Assembly (NCBI GenBank): GCA_016718035.1
Contig: JADKEK010000003.1
Location: forward strand, 107,501-171,500
DNA length: 64,000 nt
DNA from: Bacteroidota bacterium
GTDB lineage: Bacteria; Bacteroidota; Bacteroidia; Chitinophagales; BACL12
Direction: 5' to 3'
A program made the position numbers and the translations under genes. Each line of letters opens with the position of its first letter. Position 1 is the first letter of the stretch. Of this stretch, positions 43,978 through 53,071 are shown piece by piece. The notes beneath the pieces are model-generated. The model was not told the origin of the DNA, made no database searches, and saw only the letters and a list, made by a program, of their open reading frames with translations.

Positions 43978-44932
43978 TTACTTGCGTGCTATTACTTTGA
44001 GTGCTGCGTCAACAACATGTTGGGTGCTCATACCATATTTGGTTAAAAGCTGCTCGGTGGTTCCGCTTTCGCCAAATTTATCGTTAACACCTACATACTC
44101 GATTGGAGCCGGGTTATTTTCTGATACAACTTTAGCGATAGCACTTCCCAAGCCACCCAAAATTTGATGTTCTTCAGCAGTAACAACACATTTTGTTTTG
44201 CTTACAGATGCTATGACTGCAGGAATATCGAGAGGTTTAATGGTATGGATATTAATTAAATCGACACTGATACCTTTTTCTTCCAAAATTTTAGTCGCCT
44301 CAATTGCTTTTAGCACCAGGTGGCCGGTTGCAAAAATGGAAACATCTTTACCATCCTGAATTTTCCAGGCTTTACCAATTTCAAATTTTTCCTGTTCAGG
44401 ATAAAAAATAGGCCATTTTGGGCGGCCAAAACGCAGGTAAACAGGGCCTTCGTATTCAGCGGCAGCAATGGTTGCTGCTTTAGTTTGATTGTAATCGCAA
44501 GGGTTTATCACCACAAAATTGGGAAGCATTTGCATTAAGCCTAAATCTTCCAATATTTGGTGGGTTGCGCCATCTTCTCCTAAGGTTACCCCGGCATGTG
44601 AAGCGGCAATTTTTACATTTTTGTTAGAATAAGCAATCGACTGACGAATTTGGTCATACACCCTACCAGTAGCAAAGTTGGCAAATGTGCAGGCAAACGG
44701 AATTTTGCCGCCAATGGTTAAACCTGCTGCAATACCGGTCATATTGGCTTCTGCAATACCACACTGGAAAAAAACGATCAGGGAATTCCTTAATGAACGC
44801 ATCTAATTTAAGTGACCCGATAAGGTCTGCGCATAAGGCTACTACTTGAGGGTTAGCTTTTCCGGCTTCCAAAATACCAACGCCAAATCCTGAGCGGGTA
44901 TCTTTTTGGTTGGTGTAATCTACGTTGATCAA
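43978..44932 (-). pseudogene. tkt: Transketolase C-terminal subunit with a +1 nt frameshift
   Basis: This is the pyrimidine-binding and C-terminal half of a split transketolase. The first 53 codons ('DTRSGFGVGILEAGK...FPDRFF') end at a run of seven T in the coding strand (plus-strand A run 44768-44774). Removing one T joins them to 'QCGIAEANMTGIAAGLTIGG', giving about 317 residues. The start is a TTG at 44932, preceded by an in-frame stop. The rest is intact, with 'THQILEDLGLMQM' and 'TAEEHQILGGLGSA'. The enzyme is central to the pentose phosphate pathway, so a homopolymer sequencing error is the likely cause. The N-terminal half lies at 50036-50881. Confidence 0.88.
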
Positions 44933-44997
44933 AACAGCGATTTTTTAGGTTTCCGATAACGGGTATTCCGAAATCTGCTGCGAAGATAAGGCAAAGA

Positions 44998-46371
44998 TTA
45001 GAGTCTTATAGTAAATGAAGCTCCGGAAGTTATTTCAAAGTCAACTTCTTTGGTGGCATCCATATCCTTTTTGGAAAGGTAGCGGTAAATAATTTTGTAT
45101 TTACCGGGTTGTATGGTTAGGGTTTCCTTTAGGCTGGCTTCGTTTAGTTCATAAATCTCAACCAGCTTATTATCTCTGTATTCATAAATCCCTCCGGAAA
45201 CAGCTTCGGTTTTCGAAATTGTTGCAAATCCCGGAGCCGCAATTTCCAATGTGGTAGTTTTATCCTGCTCTACTTTCACATTTTTAACCGTAATAATCGG
45301 GAGGGTTAATATTTCAACATCGTAACTTCCGGTTAATAATTTACGTGTTTTATTGGTTTGCTCCCAGGTAACTATTTTATTATCTTTTTTGATGATACAA
45401 TTTAGCGTCGCTACAAATTTTTCGTTGCGCACATCAACTACTAAATATCCTTGTGGTGCCGGCTGGGTAATAGTATTAATTTTTCCCGGTGTTAATTCAA
45501 TATCTTTTTTCATTAATTCAGGTGTGGTATGCACCTGCATGTCATAATTCAAAGCCGGGTCTAGTGTAATAGTATCAGGATTCCCTTTTGGATTAATGGT
45601 ATGGTAATAATTAAATTTCTGAACATCGCTAGTAGCATCATAAAAAGTCATGAGCACATCCGTTTCTTCAGGTTGATTGTAGGTATCTAACAAATCCACT
45701 TTTACATAAACAGAATTAAAAATTTTCGCAATGGTGGCATCAATTACCTGTTCGGTTTTTTGCTCCGATTCGATATTAATAAATTCACCCATGCAACTAA
45801 ACTGAGTAAATTCAGTAGCGTCGATGCCAATACCAATTACATACGATTTTGTTATAACACCCATGTTGCGCAAACGCTGAACTACCTCGCAAGGATTTTT
45901 ACCGCAGCTTTCAAAACCATCGCTTACTAAAATGAGGATGTTGCGATAATTTTTTGCATCGGGACCAAAATCAGCAAGCGTTTGTTCCATGGAATAGGCA
46001 ATTGGTGTCACACCATTTGGGCGAATATCATCCAATCTGTTTTTAATACTTAACCCATTTTTCGTGCGAAATCCAATCTCTAATTTCGAGTCTTCACAAT
46101 CGTTTAATGGTTGCGGACTTTGATGACCATAAACCCGCATAGCCATTTGAATATTCGGGTTGTCGTTTAAACTATCGGCAATGCCATTCACCACAGTCCG
46201 CGCAGCAACCATTTTAGCGCTCCTGTCCCATGTTTGAGACATGCTGCGACTTGCATCAACAACAAACAAAATCCTTGTGACTTGTGTTGTTTGGGCAAAC
46301 AAATTCACATGTGCACCTATACAAATGACAAGTAAAAGAAATAGGTTGCGATATGTGTGTTGTTTACTCAA
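44998..46371 (-). CDS. Secreted von Willebrand factor A domain protein, copy 2
   Basis: This 457-residue exported protein has a signal peptide ending 'LFAQ'. The vWA domain (about residues 32-215) has the metal-ion site D39-A-S41-R-S43 and 'LILVSDGFESCG'. Three beta-rich segments follow. There is no sorting domain, lipobox or C-terminal membrane anchor. The start is a TTG overlapping the stop of the preceding gene (TTGA), so the two paralogs are coupled. Ligand and role are unknown. Confidence 0.8.
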   Translation of the reverse strand: MSKQHTYRNLFLLLVICIGAHVNLFAQTTQVTRILFVVDASRSMSQTWDRSAKMVAARTVVNGIADSLNDNPNIQMAMRVYGHQSPQPLNDCEDSKLEIGFRTKNGLSIKNRLDDIRPNGVTPIAYSMEQTLADFGPDAKNYRNILILVSDGFESCGKNPCEVVQRLRNMGVITKSYVIGIGIDATEFTQFSCMGEFINIESEQKTEQVIDATIAKIFNSVYVKVDLLDTYNQPEETDVLMTFYDATSDVQKFNYYHTINPKGNPDTITLDPALNYDMQVHTTPELMKKDIELTPGKINTITQPAPQGYLVVDVRNEKFVATLNCIIKKDNKIVTWEQTNKTRKLLTGSYDVEILTLPIITVKNVKVEQDKTTTLEIAAPGFATISKTEAVSGGIYEYRDNKLVEIYELNEASLKETLTIQPGKYKIIYRYLSKKDMDATKEVDFEITSGASFTIRL

Positions 46372-47729
46372 ATTTTAATAATAGTTGTTTTAGCACTTTT
46401 AATACTTACCGCAATATCTTTCGTATTTGCCGAATATTTTTTTATGTTGGAACGACTAAATATTTTATAATCGCCTGGCAGCAATTGCACCATTTCATTG
46501 CTAGCATTTAAGCTACTTTCGTACACTTTTTCCAATCTCCCTTCTTTCACAAGATAAATACTATAAACCTTATTTTCTGTAGTAGAAATATTTAAAGTGC
46601 CAGGCAAAGGAATATTAATTTTATTATCCACTCCTCCTTTAATAACATAATCTTCATAGTGTAATCTCGGAATAGTTAATATATCGATATCATAAACACC
46701 TGCAATGTATCTTTCTTTGGTATTAAAATTTTGAGCGTAAACAATTTCACCTGTTTTATTATCGCGCACCACACATTGTTTTGGGCTGAAAGATGTACTT
46801 TGTCCCTCACTGATAATTAAATTACCTAAAGGAACATCTATACCAATTATATTATGTTTCCCCGGTGTTAACTCAATATCATTAAGCTTAACAATAGGAA
46901 ATGTATGCACCACAATATCATATTTCCCAATTGGATTAAGAAATAATGTATCCGGTTGATTTCTTGAATCAGGAGTATGCACGTAATTATATCTCACCTC
47001 ACCTGTTGCGTGGTCGTATAAGGTAATTTCAATATTTTTTTCAACAGGCAATCCAAATGCATCTAATAAATTAATTTGAGTAGTTGTAATATTTAATGCC
47101 TGTGACATAACAATACTCATTGCATTTGAGAATGATTTTTCATCCCCTGCATCATAATAATTCCCAATACAATCGAATTGTTTTTTAGCGGCTTCTGCCA
47201 AACCTAAACCAATTACAAAAGGTTTTAAAGTAATTTTTTTATCTCTCAGTGCCTGAGAACTTGCACAAGGGTCACCTTCACAATTTTCGATACCATCTGT
47301 TATTAGAATGATGGAATTGGTTCCTTCAGTTGAAATAAAATCGCCCGCCGATAAAAATAGCGAGTAGGCAATTGGCGTATATCCTTTAGGAACAATATTG
47401 TTTAATGCATTTTTAACATTGTAGCCCGAATTTTTAGAAATGGAAACTTCCAGCTTAGAGTCTTTACAATCATGCGCCGCTCTCGGACTTTGGTGGCCAA
47501 ATACCCGAATACCAATTTCAACCTCAGGGTCTTCTTTTTGAATACTGTCTATGGTTTTCACGACGAGTTTTTTGGCAACTTCCCATTTGTTTGTCCCTTT
47601 CCAGGGGTCTAACATACTCCCGCTGCCATCTAATAAAATTAAGATGCGCTTCGCACTTCCGGCCGAAGTTGTTTGGGCAGAAAGGGAAAACCCTAAAAAC
47701 AATAAGCATACAACAATGATGTTTCTCAT
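46368..47729 (-). CDS. Secreted von Willebrand factor A domain protein, copy 1
   Basis: This 453-residue paralog of the next gene has a signal peptide ('IVVCLLFLGFSLSAQ') and a vWA domain with D34-G-S36-G-S38. It shares 'RVFGHQSPRAAHDCKDSKLEV' and 'TPIAYSL' with copy 2, and the C-terminal half has the same beta-rich segments ('HTFPIVKLNDIELTPGKHNI'). The pair arose by tandem duplication. It lies between the two transketolase halves. Confidence 0.82.
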   Translation of the reverse strand: MRNIIVVCLLFLGFSLSAQTTSAGSAKRILILLDGSGSMLDPWKGTNKWEVAKKLVVKTIDSIQKEDPEVEIGIRVFGHQSPRAAHDCKDSKLEVSISKNSGYNVKNALNNIVPKGYTPIAYSLFLSAGDFISTEGTNSIILITDGIENCEGDPCASSQALRDKKITLKPFVIGLGLAEAAKKQFDCIGNYYDAGDEKSFSNAMSIVMSQALNITTTQINLLDAFGLPVEKNIEITLYDHATGEVRYNYVHTPDSRNQPDTLFLNPIGKYDIVVHTFPIVKLNDIELTPGKHNIIGIDVPLGNLIISEGQSTSFSPKQCVVRDNKTGEIVYAQNFNTKERYIAGVYDIDILTIPRLHYEDYVIKGGVDNKINIPLPGTLNISTTENKVYSIYLVKEGRLEKVYESSLNASNEMVQLLPGDYKIFSRSNIKKYSANTKDIAVSIKSAKTTIIKI

Positions 47730-47935
47730 CTTGGTTAGCCCCGTAATCCTTATAAAACGATGATTTTTAAGGTTTTATTGGGTATTTCATAGTTTGAACC
47801 AATGCAAATAAACAAAAATGCTGCCGTTTTTGAGGATTTGCACTAAAATTAGAGTTAACAGCCTCGTTATGAGGTGTATAGTTTTTTGTAGATGCGGCTT
47901 TTGGCCAAATTTCACCGATGCCGGAAAACACAAGT

Positions 47936-49963
47936 TTATTCTGTTACAAATACCTGTCTGGTGTATATTGACTCTAGTTGAGTTATGCTGACAAAATAAT
48001 TCCCAGCCGGTAAGTCTACAATGAGTTTTTCTGAAGATGAAATTATTCGGTTAAATACAATTTGACCGACTGAATTATAAATATTTACAGTAGCTGGATT
48101 ATCGTTTGTTAATTGAATAAACACCTGATTGCTCTGGGCAAAAATTTGAGGTGTCTGTTGCACTTCATCTTGCACACCAATTACTACCGGATAATTTAAA
48201 ATCACCTGATTACTTGGCAACGATAAAGTATCATCAATACCATAATCACTTGCATGTGCTAATACATAAGCATAATAAGGCACACCCCAGGTAATTAAAT
48301 TGCCATTGCTATCTTTTGTTGTGGCATCTCCCGTAATAGTAATATCGCTTCCTGTTGGTGTAATTTCGATATAATTTGAAGAAGCCAGCGCACTACTTAA
48401 ATCAAAATCAAATGCCGTAGCAAAATCGACAAAAAATATGCGATATGTTTCTATTGTTTGTTCGTAAGCCGGAATAAAATAGGTGACTTTAATATCAGCA
48501 CCATTGCCTTCATCAGCAACATCTTCCAATAAAATATTTTCCACTACTGATGTTGGTTGCTCGAGAGAAATAACATTAGATGCCAAAGTCATTGCTGCAT
48601 GTGCAACGGTTGTGCCATCAGGAATACTAACAACAAATACTTTGTATTTATCAGGTTCAATCACATTACCTTCTGTATTTAATAATGTAGGTGTTGGAAT
48701 TATGGAATATGATGCATCACCCGGTAATACTTCTATGTAACGCTCTGCACTTAAAACCAATGCATCGGCTAACGTAAAAATATCAGCGGCATCTTTTTGT
48801 GCTATAAATATTTTATAAGCCACAATACCTTGTTCAACAGCAGGTGCATCAAAATCAATTCTAATATCAGCAGCATTTCCATTATTGTCGATATCGGTAA
48901 TAGAGAATTCAGTAACAATGCCAACTGTATCTACTAATTGAACCGTATTTGAAGGAATTGACAATGTATTTAAATAATTGGTAGCTGCATTCAATTCGTG
49001 TAAAACCCACAATTGATATTCCTGATTAGTAGAAATTAAATCCCCATCGCTATCTAATAGTATTGTCGCGAAATTGCCATTATAACTATCACTGCCATCT
49101 GGAGTAATTGACACATAACGGTCGGTGGGCAAACTATTTGCATCAGCTACTGAAATTGGTGTTCCTGCTTTTGCGCAAATAACCCGATACGCATCTAGGT
49201 CTTCTTCATCCCCTGCAGCATTAAAACTAAACGCTAAATCTTCAGGAGTTGCTGTTATCCCAGCATCTTCAACATTTATCCAGGAAATATGGTAATTATT
49301 AATTGCTGTTGTAATTGGCGAATCTGGTATCGATTCAAATGCATAATCCAACAATGTAATTCCTGTTTCAACACTTACATTCAATCGCATCCAACCAAAA
49401 TGATAAGTGCCATCAATGTCCAACTGAAATGCAGCAAAATGATTTTCTGTTCCGTTCCACCACCCGCCTTCGAATGCCTGTAAATCGTAACTACTATAAA
49501 TGTAAAAATATAATTTTTCAAAAAGCGCTGCTTTGTCTAAACTAAAATCCATTGCTTCATCTATAGCTGCACTTTCATTTAATAATGGAACATTAGAAAA
49601 CACAATTTGTGTAGCACCAGAATTATAAGTGTACCAAGGTGTTCCTGAATAGGTAACCGGTATGGTTTGGAATGAATAAGCAACTTTATTTTCACCAAGC
49701 GGATTAATGCGCAATTTTAATTCTTCAGGCGCAAAAGTGGCGAAGGTTTCAGAAACGAAAACAAGTTTAAAATCATTTGTTCCGTTATTATCTAAATCGA
49801 GGGTGATTTCATCGAGAAATACATTGATGTCGGGATTTACATCGGTATATACCACCTGACTTGTAACAGGTGCTGCTAAAGCTATAAAAGATGCTGAAAG
49901 TGCAGAATAATTCTTCAGTTTTGCTGAATGCACCAAACGACCTGTTTGTTTAGCTTTTTTCAT
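47936..49963 (-). CDS. T9SS type A sorting-domain protein, 'HYGW' family paralog 3, with three internal repeats
   Basis: This 675-residue secreted protein has the N-terminal segment 'KLKNYSALSASFIALAAPV', the acidic motif 'LDLDNNGTNDF' and 'HFGWMRLNV...LLDYAFESIPDSPI', shared with the genes at 613-1479 and 28038-29240. Three repeats of about 115 residues follow (roughly 230-590). Each has a 'YRVICA/YKIFIA/YRIFFV' strand and an 'RYIEVLPG' or 'NYIEITPTG' strand. The T9SS tail ends 'YTRQVFVTE'. The function is unknown; extracellular adhesion or binding is possible. Confidence 0.8.
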   Translation of the reverse strand: MKKAKQTGRLVHSAKLKNYSALSASFIALAAPVTSQVVYTDVNPDINVFLDEITLDLDNNGTNDFKLVFVSETFATFAPEELKLRINPLGENKVAYSFQTIPVTYSGTPWYTYNSGATQIVFSNVPLLNESAAIDEAMDFSLDKAALFEKLYFYIYSSYDLQAFEGGWWNGTENHFAAFQLDIDGTYHFGWMRLNVSVETGITLLDYAFESIPDSPITTAINNYHISWINVEDAGITATPEDLAFSFNAAGDEEDLDAYRVICAKAGTPISVADANSLPTDRYVSITPDGSDSYNGNFATILLDSDGDLISTNQEYQLWVLHELNAATNYLNTLSIPSNTVQLVDTVGIVTEFSITDIDNNGNAADIRIDFDAPAVEQGIVAYKIFIAQKDAADIFTLADALVLSAERYIEVLPGDASYSIIPTPTLLNTEGNVIEPDKYKVFVVSIPDGTTVAHAAMTLASNVISLEQPTSVVENILLEDVADEGNGADIKVTYFIPAYEQTIETYRIFFVDFATAFDFDLSSALASSNYIEITPTGSDITITGDATTKDSNGNLITWGVPYYAYVLAHASDYGIDDTLSLPSNQVILNYPVVIGVQDEVQQTPQIFAQSNQVFIQLTNDNPATVNIYNSVGQIVFNRIISSSEKLIVDLPAGNYFVSITQLESIYTRQVFVTE

Positions 49964-50035
49964 GCCGAAAAGTTACGGTTAAAGCCTTATTTCCGCAACA
50001 ATTTGTTACGAAATATTCAATATGTGAAGTGGTAA

Positions 50036-50881
50036 TTAATAATCGCCTAAAGTTTCTTCCAATTGCGCCATTGCTTTTTCCAATTGGTCTTTATTTGGAG
50101 CAATTCCGTGCCATTCGTGACTGCCTTCCATAAAGTCAACACCTTTACCCATTGCGGTTTTCATCAAAATCATAACCGGTTTTCCTTTACCTGTTTTAGC
50201 TTTTGCGGTATTTAAGGCAAGTAATAATTGTTCCATATCATTACCATCGTTACACACAATAGTATCCCAACCAAAAGCATCGAATTTCGCTTTGAGGTCG
50301 CCTAAATCCATCACTTTTTTAGTTGGACCGTCAATTTGCTGACCGTTCCAGTCAACTGTGCAAATGATGTTATCTACGCCAACATGCGCTGCATACATTG
50401 CTGCTTCCCATATTTGGCCTTCTTGTAATTCACCATCACCATGTAATGTATACACTAAATGCGTATCGCCATTTAATTTTTTCGCTTGTGCAGCACCAAT
50501 TCCAACACTCATTCCTTGTCCTAATGAACCACTTGCAATACGTATACCAGGTAAATGTTCAGCGGTTGTTGGGTGACCCTGTAAACGAGAATCCAGTTTG
50601 CGGAAAGTTTTTAACTCTTCAATTGGGAAATAACCACTTCTTGCCAATACGCTATACCAAACCGGAGAAATATGTCCATTACTCAGGAAAAACAAATCTT
50701 CTCCTTCGCCATTCATACTAAAGTTGTTGTTATGCTGCATTACATCAAAATACAGAGCTACAAAAAACTCGGTGCATCCTAACGATCCGCCCGGGTGTCC
50801 GCTTTGGCATTGGTAAACTTCACGAACAATATCTCTTCTTACTTGCGAACAAATGCGTTTTAATTGATGAATATCAGCCAT
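50036..50881 (-). CDS. tkt: Transketolase N-terminal (thiamine diphosphate-binding) subunit
   Basis: This 281-residue half of a split transketolase has the ThDP/Mg motif 'LHGDGELQEGQIWEAAMYA...NIICTVDWN' and active-site histidines in 'CQSGHPGGSLG' and 'LSNGHISPVWYSVLA'. It needs the C-terminal subunit, whose gene lies 5.1 kb downstream on the same strand behind three unrelated genes. In most genomes with split transketolase the two halves adjoin. Confidence 0.94.
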   Translation of the reverse strand: MADIHQLKRICSQVRRDIVREVYQCQSGHPGGSLGCTEFFVALYFDVMQHNNNFSMNGEGEDLFFLSNGHISPVWYSVLARSGYFPIEELKTFRKLDSRLQGHPTTAEHLPGIRIASGSLGQGMSVGIGAAQAKKLNGDTHLVYTLHGDGELQEGQIWEAAMYAAHVGVDNIICTVDWNGQQIDGPTKKVMDLGDLKAKFDAFGWDTIVCNDGNDMEQLLLALNTAKAKTGKGKPVMILMKTAMGKGVDFMEGSHEWHGIAPNKDQLEKAMAQLEETLGDY

Positions 50882-51047
50882 AACAATTGGTTATTTTGGG
50901 CAAAATTAAGGAATTGCAGGGAGAAAACAGAACGCAAACATGGATTGTGAAAAGGCGCATCCACTGGTAGGAGTAGAAAAAAGTAGTTAAAAATGGATTT
51001 ATGTAACTAAAATCAAGTGGGTTTGAAATTAAGGTAACCCAATGGCA

Positions 51048-51081
51048 AATTAATCATATGATTACAATCATATGATTAATT
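51048..51081. promoter_or_regulatory. FNR-like operator 1, 16-bp inverted repeat
   Basis: Perfect arms AATTAATCATATGATT and AATCATATGATTAATT are separated by AC. The centre ATATGATTACAATCAT fits TGATnnnnATCA, the FNR half-site pattern. The 19 bases 51055-51073 recur exactly at 53008-53026. The site lies about 100 bp upstream of the Crp/Fnr gene. Confidence 0.8.
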
Positions 51082-51098
51082 CACATATTCAGCCAATT

Positions 51099-51126
51099 TT
51101 GCGGATGTAAATAACTTATAATTTTG
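51099..51126 (+). promoter_or_regulatory. Promoter P1 of the Crp/Fnr gene (TTG-N17-TAATTTTG)
   Basis: TTG (51099-51101) and TAATTTTG (51119-51126). A transcript from here would place operator 1 about 68 bp upstream of its start. Confidence 0.5.
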
Positions 51127-51145
51127 AATAATAACAATGTATCCA

Positions 51146-51174
51146 TTGGTTTAATCTATTCTGTAGTAAATTTG
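51146..51174 (+). promoter_or_regulatory. Promoter P2 of the Crp/Fnr gene (TTG-N18-TAAATTTG)
   Basis: TTG (51146-51148) and TAAATTTG (51167-51174). It ends 7 nt before the ATG, implying a nearly leaderless transcript. Confidence 0.45.
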
Positions 51175-51181
51175 TTTTTAC

Positions 51182-51778
51182 ATGACAGCAATTGATACAA
51201 ATTTATTAATTTCCTGGGGGGCCACCTACAAGAAATACAAAAAGGGTGAATATATTTTTTATGAAGGGGATGAAGCTTTATTTTATTACCAGGTTGAAAG
51301 TGGAGAGTTAAGGATGTCCAATATGAATGATAGTGGGAAGGAATATATTCAAGGAATGTTTAGTAAAGGTGAAAGTTTTGGTGAGCCTCCGTTGTTTCTA
51401 AATGAAAGGTATCCCGCTTCTGCAATTGCAAATGAGGATTTGGTAGTGTTAAGAATTTCTAAAGAATATTTTTTAAAAATACTTCGAGAAAATACAGAGA
51501 TCCAATTTACCTTTTTAAAAATACTTGCAAAAAAGGTTTATTCAAAAGCGATAACAGCCAAATCAGTAATTAATCATACTCCTGAAGAACGCATTATGGC
51601 TTTTTTATGCGATTATAAAAGAAAATTAAACGAGCACGATAATCCCATCCAAATCCCTTTTACAAGGCAGGAGATTGCCAACTATACAGGATTGAGAGTT
51701 GAGACGGTTATAAGAACACTTTCAGTTATGAAATCAAAAAACATGATTATTATTAAAGACCGTAAGTTATTTTTTTAA
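51182..51778 (+). CDS. Crp/Fnr family transcription regulator
   Basis: This 198-residue regulator has an N-terminal cyclic-nucleotide-binding-like beta-roll (about residues 10-125) and a C-terminal winged helix. The recognition part is 'FTRQEIANYTGLRVETVIRT'. It lacks the N-terminal cysteine cluster of oxygen-sensing FNR, so its signal may be NO via haem or something else. FNR-like palindromes stand before this gene, the fasciclin gene and the nosZ operon, making it the likely regulator of all three. The next gene starts at the base after its stop codon. Confidence 0.88.
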   Translation: MTAIDTNLLISWGATYKKYKKGEYIFYEGDEALFYYQVESGELRMSNMNDSGKEYIQGMFSKGESFGEPPLFLNERYPASAIANEDLVVLRISKEYFLKILRENTEIQFTFLKILAKKVYSKAITAKSVINHTPEERIMAFLCDYKRKLNEHDNPIQIPFTRQEIANYTGLRVETVIRTLSVMKSKNMIIIKDRKLFF

Positions 51779-53014
51779 ATGTATACAATTAACTATAAAT
51801 ATTGGGTTAAGCTTGGTTTGTTAAATTTTTTAATGGTCGCTATTGTCGGCTTTATTATGCGCTACAAAATTGGGTTTTCTTTTCCCTTTTTTGACCAGAA
51901 AAATTTATTGCACGCACATTCACATTTTGCATTTTCAGGATGGGTCTCCCATATGCTCATGTTTTTTATTACAATTGCAATTTCGCAAAACATTTCATCG
52001 AATCGAATACGGTATTATCAAATTTGTATATTAGTCAATATTATTTGTGCCTACGGGATGTTAGTAGGATTTGCTGTCAATGGATATAATACATTCACTA
52101 TTATCATCTCATCCATATCCTTATTTACTTCAATTACTTACGCTATAATTACACTAAAAGACTTAATAAAAAATAAGGTGATAACCCAAAGGTTGTGGTT
52201 CATATTTGCGAATTGCATGCAAATTATGTCATCAGTAGGAACCGCCTCGTTAGTATTAATGATGGCTAAACACCAAATCGAACAGGATAGATATCTTGCT
52301 TCAATATATTGGTATCTTCACTTTCAATATAATGGATGGTTTTTCTTTGCCTGTATGGGGCTATTTTTTGCTTATGTAAAACAACAATTACCTCAGGCGG
52401 AAATTCCCACAGCAATTTTCAATTATTTTGCAATTAGTTGCATTCCGGCATTTGGCCTTTCAGTATTATGGCTAAATCTTCCTATTTTAGTTTATATCAC
52501 CATTATGTTAGCCGCTATTTGTCAAATTTGTGGATGGTTGTGGTTAGTATTATTTTTAAAAAATCACAAAGTTATTTCAATCATTTCTAAAAAAGACTTA
52601 CTAATTAAACTACTTTTTATAACTATATTTTGTGCAACAACGGTCAAATTATTTCTTCAATTATTTTCTGTTATACCATCAATTAGTGAAATGGCCTTTG
52701 GATTTAGGCCTATAGTTATAGCCTATTTACATCTTGTTCTCTTAGCAATTACGTCGCTCTTTTTACTAACTTATGCTTATGCCAGGAAATTTATAAATCA
52801 TAATATTTACACAAAAATTGCATTGATTTTAATTGCCGCAGGGGTTTTATTAAACGAATGTGCATTAGGTATACAAGGAATAGCATCATTGAGCTACACT
52901 CCTGTCCCTCACATTGATCAAATTTTAGTAATAATTTCAGGAATATTAGTTGTAGGAATTCTGGCACTTCTTTTAGCCCAGCTTAAATTCTCAAAACAAA
53001 ATGAAAGCATATGA
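51779..53014 (+). CDS. Polytopic membrane protein with intramembrane histidines, possibly haem-copper-oxidase-like
   Basis: This 411-residue protein has about twelve hydrophobic segments. 'LLHAHSHFAFSGWVSHM' (H45, H47, H49) lies at the start of the second segment, 'YWYLHFQYNGWFFF' (H181) in a middle one and 'IAYLHLVLL' (H318) later. This recalls the haem-ligand helices of haem-copper oxidases and NO reductases, but the full set of ligands was not traced. It directly adjoins the Crp/Fnr gene and lies in the nitrous oxide island. A role in NO or oxygen chemistry is inferred only. Confidence 0.6.
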   Translation: MYTINYKYWVKLGLLNFLMVAIVGFIMRYKIGFSFPFFDQKNLLHAHSHFAFSGWVSHMLMFFITIAISQNISSNRIRYYQICILVNIICAYGMLVGFAVNGYNTFTIIISSISLFTSITYAIITLKDLIKNKVITQRLWFIFANCMQIMSSVGTASLVLMMAKHQIEQDRYLASIYWYLHFQYNGWFFFACMGLFFAYVKQQLPQAEIPTAIFNYFAISCIPAFGLSVLWLNLPILVYITIMLAAICQICGWLWLVLFLKNHKVISIISKKDLLIKLLFITIFCATTVKLFLQLFSVIPSISEMAFGFRPIVIAYLHLVLLAITSLFLLTYAYARKFINHNIYTKIALILIAAGVLLNECALGIQGIASLSYTPVPHIDQILVIISGILVVGILALLLAQLKFSKQNESI

Positions 53015-53026
53015 TTACAATCATAT
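53009..53026. promoter_or_regulatory. FNR-like operator 2
   Basis: ATATGATTACAATCATAT is a perfect palindrome around AC and is identical to the core of operator 1. It overlaps the stop codon of the preceding gene. Its centre is about 42 bp upstream of the start expected from the weak -7 element TACCTTGT (53047-53054), the usual place for FNR-type activation. Confidence 0.8.
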
Positions 53027-53071
53027 TCAAATGTGCTTAATGTCATTACCTTGTGACAAATTTTTAATGTT

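Larger units (their letters stand above)
50882..51181. other. Divergent regulatory region between tkt-N and the Crp/Fnr gene
   Basis: This 300-bp spacer holds the -7 element of the minus-strand transketolase gene (TAATTTTG, 50908-50901), a long FNR-like palindrome (51048-51081) and two candidate promoters for the regulator gene. No open frame of note was seen. Confidence 0.7.

Noticed and set aside
43978..44932. Two separate small genes at the transketolase C-subunit
   Set aside because: The two frames join seamlessly into the conserved protein when one T is removed, so they are one gene.
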